In this document: positions 44,629 through 53,112 of the stretch, piece after piece | Layout of the letters: each line of letters starts with the position of its first letter | Numbering within the stretch: position 1 is the stretch's first letter | Position numbers and translations under genes: made by a program | Assembly: GCF_004851605.1 (NCBI RefSeq) | Contig: NZ_CP031093.1 | Location: 4,030,692 to 4,094,691 of the forward strand | From: Hydrocarboniclastica marina | Lineage (GTDB): Bacteria > Pseudomonadota > Gammaproteobacteria > Pseudomonadales > Oleiphilaceae | Reading direction: 5' to 3' | Length of the DNA: 64,000 nucleotides | Notes under the pieces: generated by a model | What the model was told of the DNA's origin: nothing | Database searches by the model: none | The model's input: the letters and a program-made list of their open reading frames with translations, nothing else

Positions 44629-47274
44629 ATGCATGGACACATAATAAGAAACGACCTTCTGGAAGTGCTCGGCCAGAGCCATCGCTATGCGCTTACGGTA
44701 ATCATGGCGCCCGCAGGGTCCGGCAAAACCAGTCTGCTTGGACAGTGGCGCGACCACAGCGACGAACGCTCTTTTGTCATGCTGAGGATCAGCGCACGCG
44801 ACCGTGATCCCATGTTTTTCCTGAAGCATTTCCTTGAGTCTGTGCGAAAAGCCGTCCACTTGGTGGATGTTTCAACATTCGACCTCTTTGCCGACCAGTC
44901 CCAAGCCAGCCACGTCATCGCGGACACCCTGTTGGCCGCGCTCGAAGGTCTGGAGGGCCGTCTTTGTATCGTTCTTGATGACTTCCAGCACATCGACTCG
45001 CCGCTGATACACGACATCATGGCCATGGTGCTCGAGCGTTTACCGGACAACCTCAATATCGTCATTTCTACACGACGCGCCCCTGATTTTTCTCTCAGTC
45101 AGCTCCGCCTGGAGAACCGTTTGCTAACGATCGATGGCAACGATTTGCGGCTCGAACGCCAACAGATCAATCAGCTCAGCATCACGCTGGGCGGTGAGCG
45201 CATTCCTGAGCAACAGCTGGAGCGCCTTTACCACCTGACCGAGGGCTGGGCGGCGGGGGTCAAGCTGGCCCTCATAAGTTACGCCCGCTCCGGCGCGGCA
45301 GCGCTGGACGCTTTCAGTGGCAACCAGCCCGAGATGGTCGATTACTTTTGCCACGTCGTTCTGAAAGGGCTATGCGAGCCGACCCGCGCTTTTCTCATCG
45401 CTACCGCAATTTTCGAGCGCTTCAACTCTGCGGTGTGCGACCACGTTTTCCAGAGTACCGGTTCAGCCCGGTTCATCGAGTTGTTCCTGAGCCAGGGCAC
45501 CTTCGTTACGGAGGTAGAGGGACGGTCCGGCTGGTGTCGTTACCACGGCCTTCTCAGAGACTTCCTCTGCAATAGAATCGCCGTGGAAATGGCGCCCGAG
45601 GCGACTGCAAAGCTCCATGCCCGGGCCGCGGGTTATTTTCTTCAGGTGGGTGACCTCGACATGGCTCTTAGCCATGCCAAGCAGAGCGGCGACGACGACT
45701 ATTGCATGGCGGTGCTGGAACACGCCTGTGAGGATTGGGCCAAGTGGGGGAAGTTCGACAGCATTCTGAGCGCGCTGGGCCACCTGAAAGAAGACGAGCT
45801 TCTGGCACGTATAACACTGGCCGTGCCGCTCCTGCATGCGTTGATCTTCTCGCGCCGCTTCAACGAAGCCCGTTACTACCTGGAGACGGTCAAGGCGAGT
45901 ACCCATGTTTCGCCAATGTGGAAACACAGCAGCCTGGGGGTACTCGAGCTGTGCCTGCAGTTGTTCGAGAAAGAGACCGAGTTTTTCTCCGACCTCGACG
46001 CCACCCCGTTGATGGCCTCGAGTTGTCACAAGGATATCCGCGCTTTTTCATCGGTTATTCTGGCTTACTATCTACTTCAGCAAGGCGATCTTGCATCTGC
46101 CTTGCGGATCGCCCGCCAGGCCAAGGTGACTCTCGCCCAGACGGGCTATATCTATCTCGAAAGTTATGCCGACCTCATCATGGCGCTGTGCGACCGCTCC
46201 ATGGGCCGGACGCGCGAGGCCGTCGCCACGCTCGACGCGTCATACCTGCGCCTTGGTAGCCAAGCGTCGTCTCCTGCCTGGGTCAATATCGCCACCGGCA
46301 TGGTTGTGGTGCACTACGAACAAAACCAACTCGACAAGGCAAAAAAGCTTTGCCAGGAGCTGCTGCCCCATGTCGACCACGCCTGCGCGACTGAAATCGT
46401 TGCAACCGTCTATATCAGCCTGGCCCGGTTACTCCACCTGGAGGGGAACCATAGACAGTCGAGCCGGCTGTTGGATCAGCTGAGCCGTATTCTTTTGTTA
46501 GGCCGCTACGATCGCTTCCAGAGCCAGGTCGCCCTAGAGTGCATGCGCCAGGCGGTGGCACCTGGCCTCGAGTCCGTTGATCTTGCGGCGGTGGACCGCG
46601 TCGCCAGGGCTCATGGCCTGCCTGAGATGGTTGAGCAGGACCTTTGGCGAAATCCATCCCATTACCGGGAGTCTACTGAGCGCTATGGACTCACCGCGGC
46701 TTACTGGCTGATGGCGCGCGGAGATTTTGCAAAAGCGGACCAGATTCTGGCTCAGATCCAGGCTGTTCTCGACAATCACGGTGTCCATGCGCGGTCTATG
46801 GTAGCAGCCTGCAACAGGGCGCAACTTCGCTTCCTCCGCGGCGACCATATTGAAGCTGTGGCCATGCTGCAGGATTCAATAAAAGCGAACGGTCTCAGGT
46901 GTTTTTCCCGGTCCCTGTTTGACGAAACACCCGGGCTCGAGAACCTGGTTCAGTTTGCGGCCGCCAATAACGCGCTCAATACCCCCGCGCTCCACAGAAA
47001 ATTCGCCGACCTCCTGGCGCCTGAGCTTTATCCCATCCCCGCCAGCCCCAAACAGCCTTATAGCGTTCGCGAGATCACGCCAAAAGATGTGCTTACACTC
47101 AAGGAACGCGAGATTCTTCACCTCCTGCAACAGGGCCTTACCAATTCTGCGATAAGCGAAGCCACCGGTGCTGCGCTCTCGACGACCAAGTGGCACCTGA
47201 AGAATATTTACCAGAAGCCGGGAGTTTCCAACCGTACAGCTGCGATTGTACATGCCCGCTCCCATCGGCTCTGA
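44629..47274 (+). CDS. MalT-type ATP-dependent LuxR-family transcriptional regulator
   Basis: An 881-residue regulator of the large LuxR (LAL/MalT) class. The N terminus has the Walker A APAGSGKTS at about residues 27-35 and the Walker B LCIVLDDFQHI at about 109-119, forming a STAND-type ATPase. A long central region of helical repeats (about 330-790) probably binds an inducer, and a LuxR helix-turn-helix lies at about 816-875 (LTLKEREILHLLQQGLTN, then STTKWHLKNIYQKPGVSNRT). Proline replaces the usual Leu in K-L-GVSNR. It is divergent from the GH3/GNAT/RND operon, which it probably controls in response to a ligand; this is inferred from position only. The Shine-Dalgarno before the ATG is weak. 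Confidence 0.9.
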   Translation: MHGHIIRNDLLEVLGQSHRYALTVIMAPAGSGKTSLLGQWRDHSDERSFVMLRISARDRDPMFFLKHFLESVRKAVHLVDVSTFDLFADQSQASHVIADTLLAALEGLEGRLCIVLDDFQHIDSPLIHDIMAMVLERLPDNLNIVISTRRAPDFSLSQLRLENRLLTIDGNDLRLERQQINQLSITLGGERIPEQQLERLYHLTEGWAAGVKLALISYARSGAAALDAFSGNQPEMVDYFCHVVLKGLCEPTRAFLIATAIFERFNSAVCDHVFQSTGSARFIELFLSQGTFVTEVEGRSGWCRYHGLLRDFLCNRIAVEMAPEATAKLHARAAGYFLQVGDLDMALSHAKQSGDDDYCMAVLEHACEDWAKWGKFDSILSALGHLKEDELLARITLAVPLLHALIFSRRFNEARYYLETVKASTHVSPMWKHSSLGVLELCLQLFEKETEFFSDLDATPLMASSCHKDIRAFSSVILAYYLLQQGDLASALRIARQAKVTLAQTGYIYLESYADLIMALCDRSMGRTREAVATLDASYLRLGSQASSPAWVNIATGMVVVHYEQNQLDKAKKLCQELLPHVDHACATEIVATVYISLARLLHLEGNHRQSSRLLDQLSRILLLGRYDRFQSQVALECMRQAVAPGLESVDLAAVDRVARAHGLPEMVEQDLWRNPSHYRESTERYGLTAAYWLMARGDFAKADQILAQIQAVLDNHGVHARSMVAACNRAQLRFLRGDHIEAVAMLQDSIKANGLRCFSRSLFDETPGLENLVQFAAANNALNTPALHRKFADLLAPELYPIPASPKQPYSVREITPKDVLTLKEREILHLLQQGLTNSAISEATGAALSTTKWHLKNIYQKPGVSNRTAAIVHARSHRL

Positions 47275-47371
47275 ACACGGGCGTGTAATGCGTCTGGCCG
47301 TTCCGTAAGAGCTTGTGCAATCACCCGTCTTGGCTCCATCCTGTCTCGGCGGAGGGATGAACGGAGGTTTT

Positions 47372-48058
47372 ATGAGCGAACACATCGTTGTCCTCTCAGG
47401 TGCGGGTATCAGCGCGGAAAGTGGGCTCTCTACGTTTCGCGATAATGGCGGCCTATGGGAGAAACACAGCGTTTACGACGTTGCCACGCCCGAAGCTTTT
47501 GCGAGAGACCCCGGGCTGGTCTTGCACTTTTATAACGAACGGCGACGACAGCTTGGCGCAGTGGGCCCCAACCCTGGCCATCTGGCATTGGCTGAGTTGG
47601 AAGGCGAATATCGGGTGAGTATCGTTACCCAGAACGTCGACGACCTGCATGAGCGCGCAGGCTCAAGCCGCGTGCTTCATCTGCACGGCAACTTGACGAT
47701 GGCAAGATCTTCGGCCGACGAAACGCTTCTGTACGACATTGGGTATGCCCCGATAAACCTGGGTGACTTCTGCGTCAAGGGCAGCCAACTGCGTCCCCAC
47801 GTGGTCTGGTTCGGCGAGTCTGTTCCAATGATGGAGGCGGCGGCCGAAGTCGCGAGCGCCGACTATCTGCTGGTGGTTGGCACTTCTTTGCAGGTCTGCC
47901 CAGCCGCCGGGTTGGTACATCTGGTTCGGCCTGGCGTACCTATAACCGTGATTGACCCGGGCGAGCCGACCGGGCTGAAAGGCGCCGAAGTGATACGAGA
48001 ACCCGCCAGTGCCGGCGTACCAGCCTGGGTGAAAATGCTCCGCGAGAAACACGGGTGA
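47372..48058 (+). CDS. cobB: Sir2-family NAD-dependent protein deacylase (zinc-less type)
   Basis: A 228-residue sirtuin. NAD-binding elements are GAGISAESGLSTFR (about 10-23), TQNVDD and the HLHGN loop with catalytic His105; PHVVWFGE and VGTSLQV follow. The acyl-pocket pair Tyr54/Arg57 (FYNERR) is that of SIRT5/CobB-like desuccinylases. The four zinc cysteines expected between HGN and PHVVWFGE are missing: only one Cys is present. The segment is shorter and reads TMARSS...YDIG, as in a recognisable subset of bacterial sirtuins. The start at 47372 is set by GGAGG five bases upstream; the earlier in-frame start is not conserved. It probably removes succinyl- or acetyl-lysine from proteins. Confidence 0.92.
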   Translation: MSEHIVVLSGAGISAESGLSTFRDNGGLWEKHSVYDVATPEAFARDPGLVLHFYNERRRQLGAVGPNPGHLALAELEGEYRVSIVTQNVDDLHERAGSSRVLHLHGNLTMARSSADETLLYDIGYAPINLGDFCVKGSQLRPHVVWFGESVPMMEAAAEVASADYLLVVGTSLQVCPAAGLVHLVRPGVPITVIDPGEPTGLKGAEVIREPASAGVPAWVKMLREKHG

Positions 48059-48123
48059 TGCGGTCGAGCTCAAGCCCTTATTCAGGCAAAAATCGCCCAG
48101 GTAAAGATTGCGACGTTGCCAGG

Positions 48124-48336
48124 CTAGAGACCCTGCTTGGCGTCCATCGACAGCAGAAGAGCACTTGACGCTCCGGCTTCACTCACGCGCGACCTCAGCT
48201 GATCGAGATCGCCAGTTCGCTCGCCGACAGCCACGACAGTCATAGAGATAAGACCCGCCAGCATGAGTGCGCAGCCCCGGAGAGCCACCTTACGGGTCAC
48301 TTCACCTTCGGGTATGTCATGTTCAGTCTGATTCAT
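48124..48336 (-). CDS. Small single-helix membrane protein, unknown function
   Basis: A 70-residue protein with one probable membrane helix (about residues 20-38, CALMLAGLISMTVVAVGE) between a charged N terminus and a short tail. I chose ATG 48336 because GGAGG stands eight bases upstream; a longer frame from 48363 would add nine residues without a good ribosome site. No family is recognised. It is a lone gene next to OmpW. Confidence 0.6.
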   Translation of the reverse strand: MNQTEHDIPEGEVTRKVALRGCALMLAGLISMTVVAVGERTGDLDQLRSRVSEAGASSALLLSMDAKQGL

Positions 48337-48458
48337 TTTCGGATCCTCCAAGTCTGAGGCCATTGTCGCGCCCCATAGCTGGAGTTTCCTTGAGAAAACT
48401 CAAAAGCCGCCGCCCGTCAACACTGTAGTCCGGGCTGCGGCTTGATAAGACTAATTGA

Positions 48459-49100
48459 TCAGAAAGCCAGGCTGACACCTACCATGTAGACCCAGGGATC
48501 GATTTCCACATCAATTTCTGCAGCCTTGGCACCGTTCACCCGGACTTCGGCTTCGGTATCGATATCGATATTCCAAACGGTTGCAGTCAGGGCCAGGCGG
48601 TCAGTCAGGGGGACGTCTACCCCGGCTTCGAAAGCGAGGCCAAGGGAGTCATCCAGGGAGAGTTTGGTGTTTCCACCCAATGCAGCATCCAGCTCGGAAT
48701 CCGTGTCTTCCTGAAAAAATGTGGTGTAATTAAGGCCCGCACCCACGAACGGCTGGAAATGCGGTGACAGTTTCGGGTAGTAGGTCACAAGAAATGTCGG
48801 CGGGAGATGTTTGGTCGAGCCCACGTCGACACCTTCCAGTCCACCAGTGCCGTCGATGTCATGTTCGAACGGCAGGGCGCCCAGCAGCTCCAGCCCAACG
48901 CTTTCGTGAACCATGTAGGTTCCGCTAAGGCCCAGGCTGTAGCCGTCGTCAACTTCCACCAGGTCGGGGTCGGAACTCGAATCCGGCGCCACCATCGCCG
49001 GGCCGAAACGAACGATCAGGTCGCCTTTTTCGTACGCGGAGGCAGATAGTGAAAGGCCTGCGATGGTGGCGGCAAGGGCAAGTTTGGTCAGGGTTTTCAT
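48459..49100 (-). CDS. ompW: OmpW family outer-membrane protein
   Basis: A 213-residue protein with a signal peptide (about residues 1-22, LSASAYEKG) and an eight-stranded barrel. OmpW marks are GDLIVRFGPAMVAPDSSS, GTYMVHESVGLELLGALPF, HLPPTFLVTYYPKL, FQPFVGAGLNYTTFF and the C-terminal WVYMVGVSLAF ending in Phe. OmpW forms a narrow hydrophobic channel for small hydrophobic compounds and responds to salt, iron and oxygen in other bacteria. Two FNR/ANR-like sites lie just upstream and suggest oxygen control. Confidence 0.93.
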   Translation of the reverse strand: MKTLTKLALAATIAGLSLSASAYEKGDLIVRFGPAMVAPDSSSDPDLVEVDDGYSLGLSGTYMVHESVGLELLGALPFEHDIDGTGGLEGVDVGSTKHLPPTFLVTYYPKLSPHFQPFVGAGLNYTTFFQEDTDSELDAALGGNTKLSLDDSLGLAFEAGVDVPLTDRLALTATVWNIDIDTEAEVRVNGAKAAEIDVEIDPWVYMVGVSLAF

Positions 49101-49156
49101 AGCTTCCTCACTGTTGGGTGTTGTCGCTATGATGCCGCCGCCGGTAACGGAGGGTA

Positions 49157-49170
49157 TTGATCTCGGTCAA
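49157..49170. promoter_or_regulatory. FNR/ANR-like box 1 upstream of ompW
   Basis: TTGATCTCGGTCAA matches the FNR/ANR consensus TTGATN4ATCAA in 9 of 10 fixed positions. Its centre is about 63 bases from the ompW start, a suitable site for activation if the start of transcription is about 20 bases before the gene. Confidence 0.6.
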
Positions 49171-49188
49171 ATTAGCGCGAGGGCCGGC

Positions 49189-49202
49189 TTGATCCAGATC
49201 AG
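49189..49202. promoter_or_regulatory. FNR/ANR-like box 2 upstream of ompW
   Basis: TTGATCCAGATCAG matches the FNR/ANR consensus in 9 of 10 fixed positions. It lies 32 bases (about three helical turns) beyond box 1, giving a tandem arrangement on one face of the DNA. Confidence 0.55.
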
Positions 49203-49261
49203 CGCGTCAAAAAAAGCTTCAGCCCGGTTCATGGGAACAATTCGCCGGATTGACGAGCAGG

Positions 49262-50149
49262 TTAGCTACCCGGGGCTGTCTGTTTTCGCGCCCATACGGC
49301 ATGTTGAGAAAAACGCGCATTGACCCAGAGCGAGCAGCCGATCACGGATCCGCCCAGGACAAGGCGCAACAAGTCTGCGTCGCGGTTCCAGATCACCAGA
49401 TTAACCAGCAGGCCGGCCGGGACCAGGGCGTTATTCATGACCGCAAGCGTACCCGCATCAACCAGGCATGCGCCCCGGTTCCACAAAAACAGCCCCAAGC
49501 CGGAAGCCGCAAGCCCGAGCCAAACCAGGACGCCCCATTGTAACGCTGAAGATGGGAGCCGCTCCGGGTCGCCAAACAGTAAAAATGAAGGCAGCGCGAA
49601 CACTAGCGCTCCCGCATAGAAGTAGCCGAAAAAACGATGCAGCGGCACCTCGGTAGGGTATCGCTGTACAAGATGTTTATAGCCGATCTGCCCGGCTGCG
49701 AAGGTGACATTGGCTACCTGCAGCAGTAGAAAACCGGTGAAGTAATCGCTGCTGAGTCCGTCATACCGGATAATACCCGCACCGACCGTCGCCAGCGCCG
49801 CCGCTACAAGCGCCACGGGTGAAAAGCGCCCTTTGATCAGATCGTCCATAAGGGTGATGTAGAGCGGCGTGAATATCGTGAAGAGCAGGACTTCCGGCAC
49901 GCTCAGGTAAGCAAATGAGCGATAAAGACAGAGGTAAGTAACACCAAATTGTAGCGCTCCCACCACCGTGACTCCCAGCTTCAGTTCAAGCTGGACCCCG
50001 CGCCAACGGGTCATTGGCAAGAAAGCCAGGCCAGCCAGGACCACGCGGCTAAGTACGGCAAAATCACTGTCGACCTGCCCGGCCAGAAACTCGCCGATGA
50101 GGCTGAAGGACACAGCCCAGAGGACCGTGACGAGAACCAGGTAGATCAT
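49262..50149 (-). CDS. EamA/DMT-family transporter
   Basis: A 295-residue inner-membrane carrier with ten hydrophobic segments in two EamA repeats. The opening MIYLVLVTVLWAVSFSLIGE and repeat-end VPEVLLFTIFTPLYITLMDD are typical, as is VPAGLLVNLVIWN in the second half. ATG 50149 is preferred because GGAG stands seven bases upstream and the protein begins at the first helix; an upstream frame from 50224 adds a non-conserved leader. Members export or import amino acids or other metabolites; the cargo here is unknown. Confidence 0.87.
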   Translation of the reverse strand: MIYLVLVTVLWAVSFSLIGEFLAGQVDSDFAVLSRVVLAGLAFLPMTRWRGVQLELKLGVTVVGALQFGVTYLCLYRSFAYLSVPEVLLFTIFTPLYITLMDDLIKGRFSPVALVAAALATVGAGIIRYDGLSSDYFTGFLLLQVANVTFAAGQIGYKHLVQRYPTEVPLHRFFGYFYAGALVFALPSFLLFGDPERLPSSALQWGVLVWLGLAASGLGLFLWNRGACLVDAGTLAVMNNALVPAGLLVNLVIWNRDADLLRLVLGGSVIGCSLWVNARFSQHAVWARKQTAPGS

Positions 50150-50656
50150 GCTCAACTCCAGACAAAATTTGCGGCAGAGTATACGGTGCATTCCGGTGCC
50201 CGGCAGCAGGATATCCGTCGCCAAGGAAGATCAATGAGTTCGGAGATTGGCCGAAGGGCCATTACGCGCACCGGTCTGGCAGCCCGGCTGATCAGTCTCA
50301 CTGCTACCGCGGCAGCAGCGGACAACGTATAGTCGAGTAAACCCGACGTGGTGGACATGGGATGCCACAGCCTCTGGTCGCCTTTGTTCGTGTTTTACTG
50401 CTGTCACGGCAATATTGGGGCGAAAGAAAAAGGCTGGGTGAAGGCCACGCCCCTGGGTGGCAAAACGGCGTGTTCTGCGCCACACGACAGGGAAAAGTGC
50501 TGACGGCACACGGACAAGGCAGTTTATCCAGGCCAGTCGGATCCTGGTCCACTTACCGCTGAGCGGCAAAAGCTTCGCGTTTGACCAGGACGAAAGGTGC
50601 CAGGCCGGCTGCTGGGGGCCAAGCTCAAACAGGTCTAAAAGGGAGAATCAGAGACT
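50150..50656. other. 507-bp divergent intergenic region
   Basis: This gap lies between the EamA transporter and the ABM-domain gene, both starting from its ends, so it holds two divergent promoters. Several open frames exist but none has a recognisable protein, and the two strands' frames overlap in a way typical of noncoding GC-rich DNA. I see no clear operator or RNA gene. Confidence 0.4.
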
Positions 50657-50959
50657 ATGTACATCGCCATGAATCGCTTCAGGATCGCCCCGGGCAAGGA
50701 ACAGGAATTTATCGGGATCTGGCGCCAGAGAGAAACCTACCTGGACGAAGTCCCGGGCTTCAAAAGCTTCAACCTGCTGCAGGGCCCGAGCCACGAAGAC
50801 CACACGCTCTTCGCTTCCCACAGTGTCTGGGCCTCGGAAGAAGCTTTCATCGACTGGACCAAATCAGAGGCATTCCGCAAAGCTCACGCCAACGCGAAAC
50901 CCGCCCGGGATATCTACCTCGGTCCGCCGGCCTTCGAGGGCTTCAGTTCCGTTCTCTAG
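50657..50959 (+). CDS. Antibiotic-biosynthesis-monooxygenase (ABM) domain protein
   Basis: A 100-residue single-domain protein of the ABM/dimeric alpha-beta barrel family. The pattern MYIAMNRFRIAPGKEQEF, ETYLDEVPGFKSFNLLQG and HSVWASEEAFIDWTKSEAFR is that of IsdG/HmoA-like heme-degrading or quinone-acting monooxygenases, which work without added cofactors as dimers. An Asn in the first strand (MNRF) is present, as in IsdG-type enzymes, with a possible His pair, but heme activity is not proven. AAGGGAG lies upstream at a longish spacing. Confidence 0.8.
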   Translation: MYIAMNRFRIAPGKEQEFIGIWRQRETYLDEVPGFKSFNLLQGPSHEDHTLFASHSVWASEEAFIDWTKSEAFRKAHANAKPARDIYLGPPAFEGFSSVL

Positions 50960-51137
50960 AGCGCGTGCAACATAAACTGGAAATAGCGCCTCTGGCCTCT
51001 GTTTGTGCCCTTTGGGGACCCATAGCACAGGCGCTGCAGGACCAATAACGACAGTTCCGCCCCAGGCCCGGGCTTGATACAGTAAAGAATATGATTGCAG
51101 ATGATGACGAATATCAGTCTGAACAAACCCAGCGGGA

Positions 51138-51815
51138 ATGATTCACCCTATGTATAAAACGTTGCTAACACTCGTGCTCATCTTTACCACGGCTACCGCG
51201 TACGCCGACCTGGCAGGCCGGTACCGGTTGCCGGGCAACAATACGCTGGAGGTGTACTACAAGGACGACAAGACACTTCGGGCTGACATTGCGCCCCATG
51301 GCTACCTGCTTCTCAATGGCGACCAGATGTTCATGGTTATGGAAAAAGCCGGCATGAGAATGGCCATGGACCTTGAGCAGATGGGCTCGATGGTCTCAAC
51401 CCTGCGTAACCAGGCACTGGCGCCGGATCAGAAAGCGGCTGACCTTGTCCCTGAGATCCAGGATACCGGACGGCAGGAGACCGTAGCGGGCTACGAGGGC
51501 CAGGTTCACCAGGTCAAGGTCGGCAACAATCGGTCGGAAGTGGTTCTGACAAAAGACCCGCAAGTGACCAAAATCACCAAAGGCTTCATCACCGCCGCGG
51601 TGAGATTGGGGCAAGTATTGAGTGCCGAAGACCGCGAGGCCGCCGCCGCGGCTATCGAACAGCTGGAGCAAAGCGGCTATGGCGGCCTGCTCAAACAGGC
51701 AGGCGGTGTGCAGTTGGAAGCTATCAGGACGCAGGACAGGCCCGACAGTTTCTACCGGCTTCCACCGAACACGCCGCTGGTTCAGCTGCCCATGTTCAAG
51801 CAGCCAGCCCAGTAG
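51138..51815 (+). CDS. Exported hypothetical protein
   Basis: A 225-residue protein with a signal peptide (about residues 1-24; TTATAYADLAG cleavage region). The mature part opens with LAGRYRLPGNNTLEVYYKDD and MFMVMEKAGMRMAMDLEQMG, suggesting a beta-rich N-terminal fold that binds hydrophobic or metal ligands, then a helical half with ADREAAAAAIEQLEQSGYG. No family is recognised. An alternative ATG at 51150 would make the signal peptide more typical. The downstream alpha/beta hydrolase starts about 40 bases after the stop, so both may be one unit. Confidence 0.75.
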   Translation: MIHPMYKTLLTLVLIFTTATAYADLAGRYRLPGNNTLEVYYKDDKTLRADIAPHGYLLLNGDQMFMVMEKAGMRMAMDLEQMGSMVSTLRNQALAPDQKAADLVPEIQDTGRQETVAGYEGQVHQVKVGNNRSEVVLTKDPQVTKITKGFITAAVRLGQVLSAEDREAAAAAIEQLEQSGYGGLLKQAGGVQLEAIRTQDRPDSFYRLPPNTPLVQLPMFKQPAQ

Positions 51816-51854
51816 GCCTTTCTGCGTGACAATGCGCTTTTACATGCCTGAGAG

Positions 51855-52748
51855 ATGCCTATGAGCACACCGCGACCGTCATTCTCACTGTACCGCGAGA
51901 GCCTGGCAATTATTAACGGTTTGCTGGGAGACTGGCTACACCACCGCGGCAACCCACTTGCCCTGAACATGTACCTGAGTGGCAAGCCAAAGACCGACGC
52001 GCAGTGTCAGCGCAAAATATGTGTGCTCGTGCATGGGCTTACCGAAACCAGCAGCATATGGGATTACCCCAAGCGGCGCGACACCGACTACGGGGCGCTT
52101 CTGGCCCGATTTGAAGCTTTTTCACCACTCTACCTTCACTACAACACCGGCTTGGGCCTGCGGGAAAACGGCGAGCTTCTTGCGGCCGAGCTCGAGCGGC
52201 TGGTGCAGGACTGGCCCACCCCAATCGATCAGCTCTGCCTCATCGGCCACAGTATGGGCGGGCTGATCATCCGCGCGGCCTGCGAAGTGGGCCGTTCTGA
52301 GCAGAAACCCTGGCTGGCGTCGGTCAGTGAATGCGTTTACCTGGGCACACCCCATCTCGGCGCGCCGCTTGCGCGCCTGGCCCATCAGGGTGCCCAATGG
52401 CTCCGCCGCCAGGAACTGGTACCGTTGCAAGTGGCGGGTGAGTTACTGGACGTGCGCAGCACCGGCATCTGCAACCTCACATCCGGCTGCTGGGATACCT
52501 TATCACCGCCGACGCTGGTGACTGGCATCCGCCATTTTGTCGCATCCGGCAGCCTCCATGTTGCCAGTAACGCCCGCACCGACGAGATCCCTGGCGATGC
52601 ATTGGTGCCCCGCAGCAGTGCCCGAGGCCCACACAGCGAAGTATGGGGCCTGGCCGGTGAAGCCCATTTTGCTGGCGTCGGCCATCTTCGGCTGGCCCAC
52701 CATTCAGACGTTTACCTTCAGATAGCCCAGTGGTGTCGACATCAGTAA
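51855..52748 (+). CDS. Alpha/beta hydrolase (PGAP1/lipase-like), N-terminal half missing
   Basis: A 297-residue hydrolase: the oxyanion region is VLVHGLTETSSIWDYP, the nucleophile elbow is GHSMGGLIIRAACE (Ser nucleophile), and the catalytic His probably sits in HFAGVGHLRLAHHSDVY. Esterase/lipase relatives of this kind usually carry a longer N terminus with a helical leader; here only its second part (LAIINGLLGDWLHHRGNPLALNM) is present. The missing first part seems to be encoded just downstream (52726-53112). ATG 51861 in the same frame is also possible, with GAGAG upstream. The substrate is unknown. Confidence 0.85.
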   Translation: MPMSTPRPSFSLYRESLAIINGLLGDWLHHRGNPLALNMYLSGKPKTDAQCQRKICVLVHGLTETSSIWDYPKRRDTDYGALLARFEAFSPLYLHYNTGLGLRENGELLAAELERLVQDWPTPIDQLCLIGHSMGGLIIRAACEVGRSEQKPWLASVSECVYLGTPHLGAPLARLAHQGAQWLRRQELVPLQVAGELLDVRSTGICNLTSGCWDTLSPPTLVTGIRHFVASGSLHVASNARTDEIPGDALVPRSSARGPHSEVWGLAGEAHFAGVGHLRLAHHSDVYLQIAQWCRHQ

Positions 52749-53112
52749 CTACGAGCACGACGAATCCCGGACGGAGCAGCCGCGGCTGAAACGCAGGTTT
52801 CGGCCGGACCACCTGGTCGGCTGGCTGGACCTGATCGGCCACGCGGTCAAGGAAACCGCACCGCGCATTCACCGGACCCACCTCCAGATAGCGGACACCG
52901 TGTTCCGGAGCGTCGAGGCGCTGGCACCAAATCGGCCGGCTGTGAAGATCACCCGTTCCATGCACCACCTGATTGCCAACGTGGCCTATTCGTCGGTAGC
53001 GTATGGCGGTGCAGGTCTCAGCCACCTGGCTCGCCACCGCTACCAACCGGTGACGGACGAGCGGGAGATATTTGAACTTGCGCCACCGCAATTGTCCCCG
53101 CCCCGTGACTAG
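52726..53112 (+). pseudogene. Open coding-like fragment without a normal start; helical partner of the hydrolase
   Basis: An open frame, with no ATG, GTG or TTG until the GTG at 52900, encodes a credible helical protein: RFRPDHLVGWLDLIGHAVKE, IADTVFRSVEALAPNRP, SMHHLIANVAYSSVAYGG. These stretches resemble the N-terminal helical leader that precedes the hydrolase domain in related lipases. Codon use is like that of real genes here. It starts in a different frame from the hydrolase stop region. It may be a split, permuted or frameshifted gene, a fragment translated from CTG, or a decayed copy. It could also be a sequencing frameshift. Confidence 0.55.

Noticed and set aside
50231-50569. Minus-strand open frame between the EamA and ABM genes
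   Set aside because: No motif, no ribosome site, composition like noncoding DNA.
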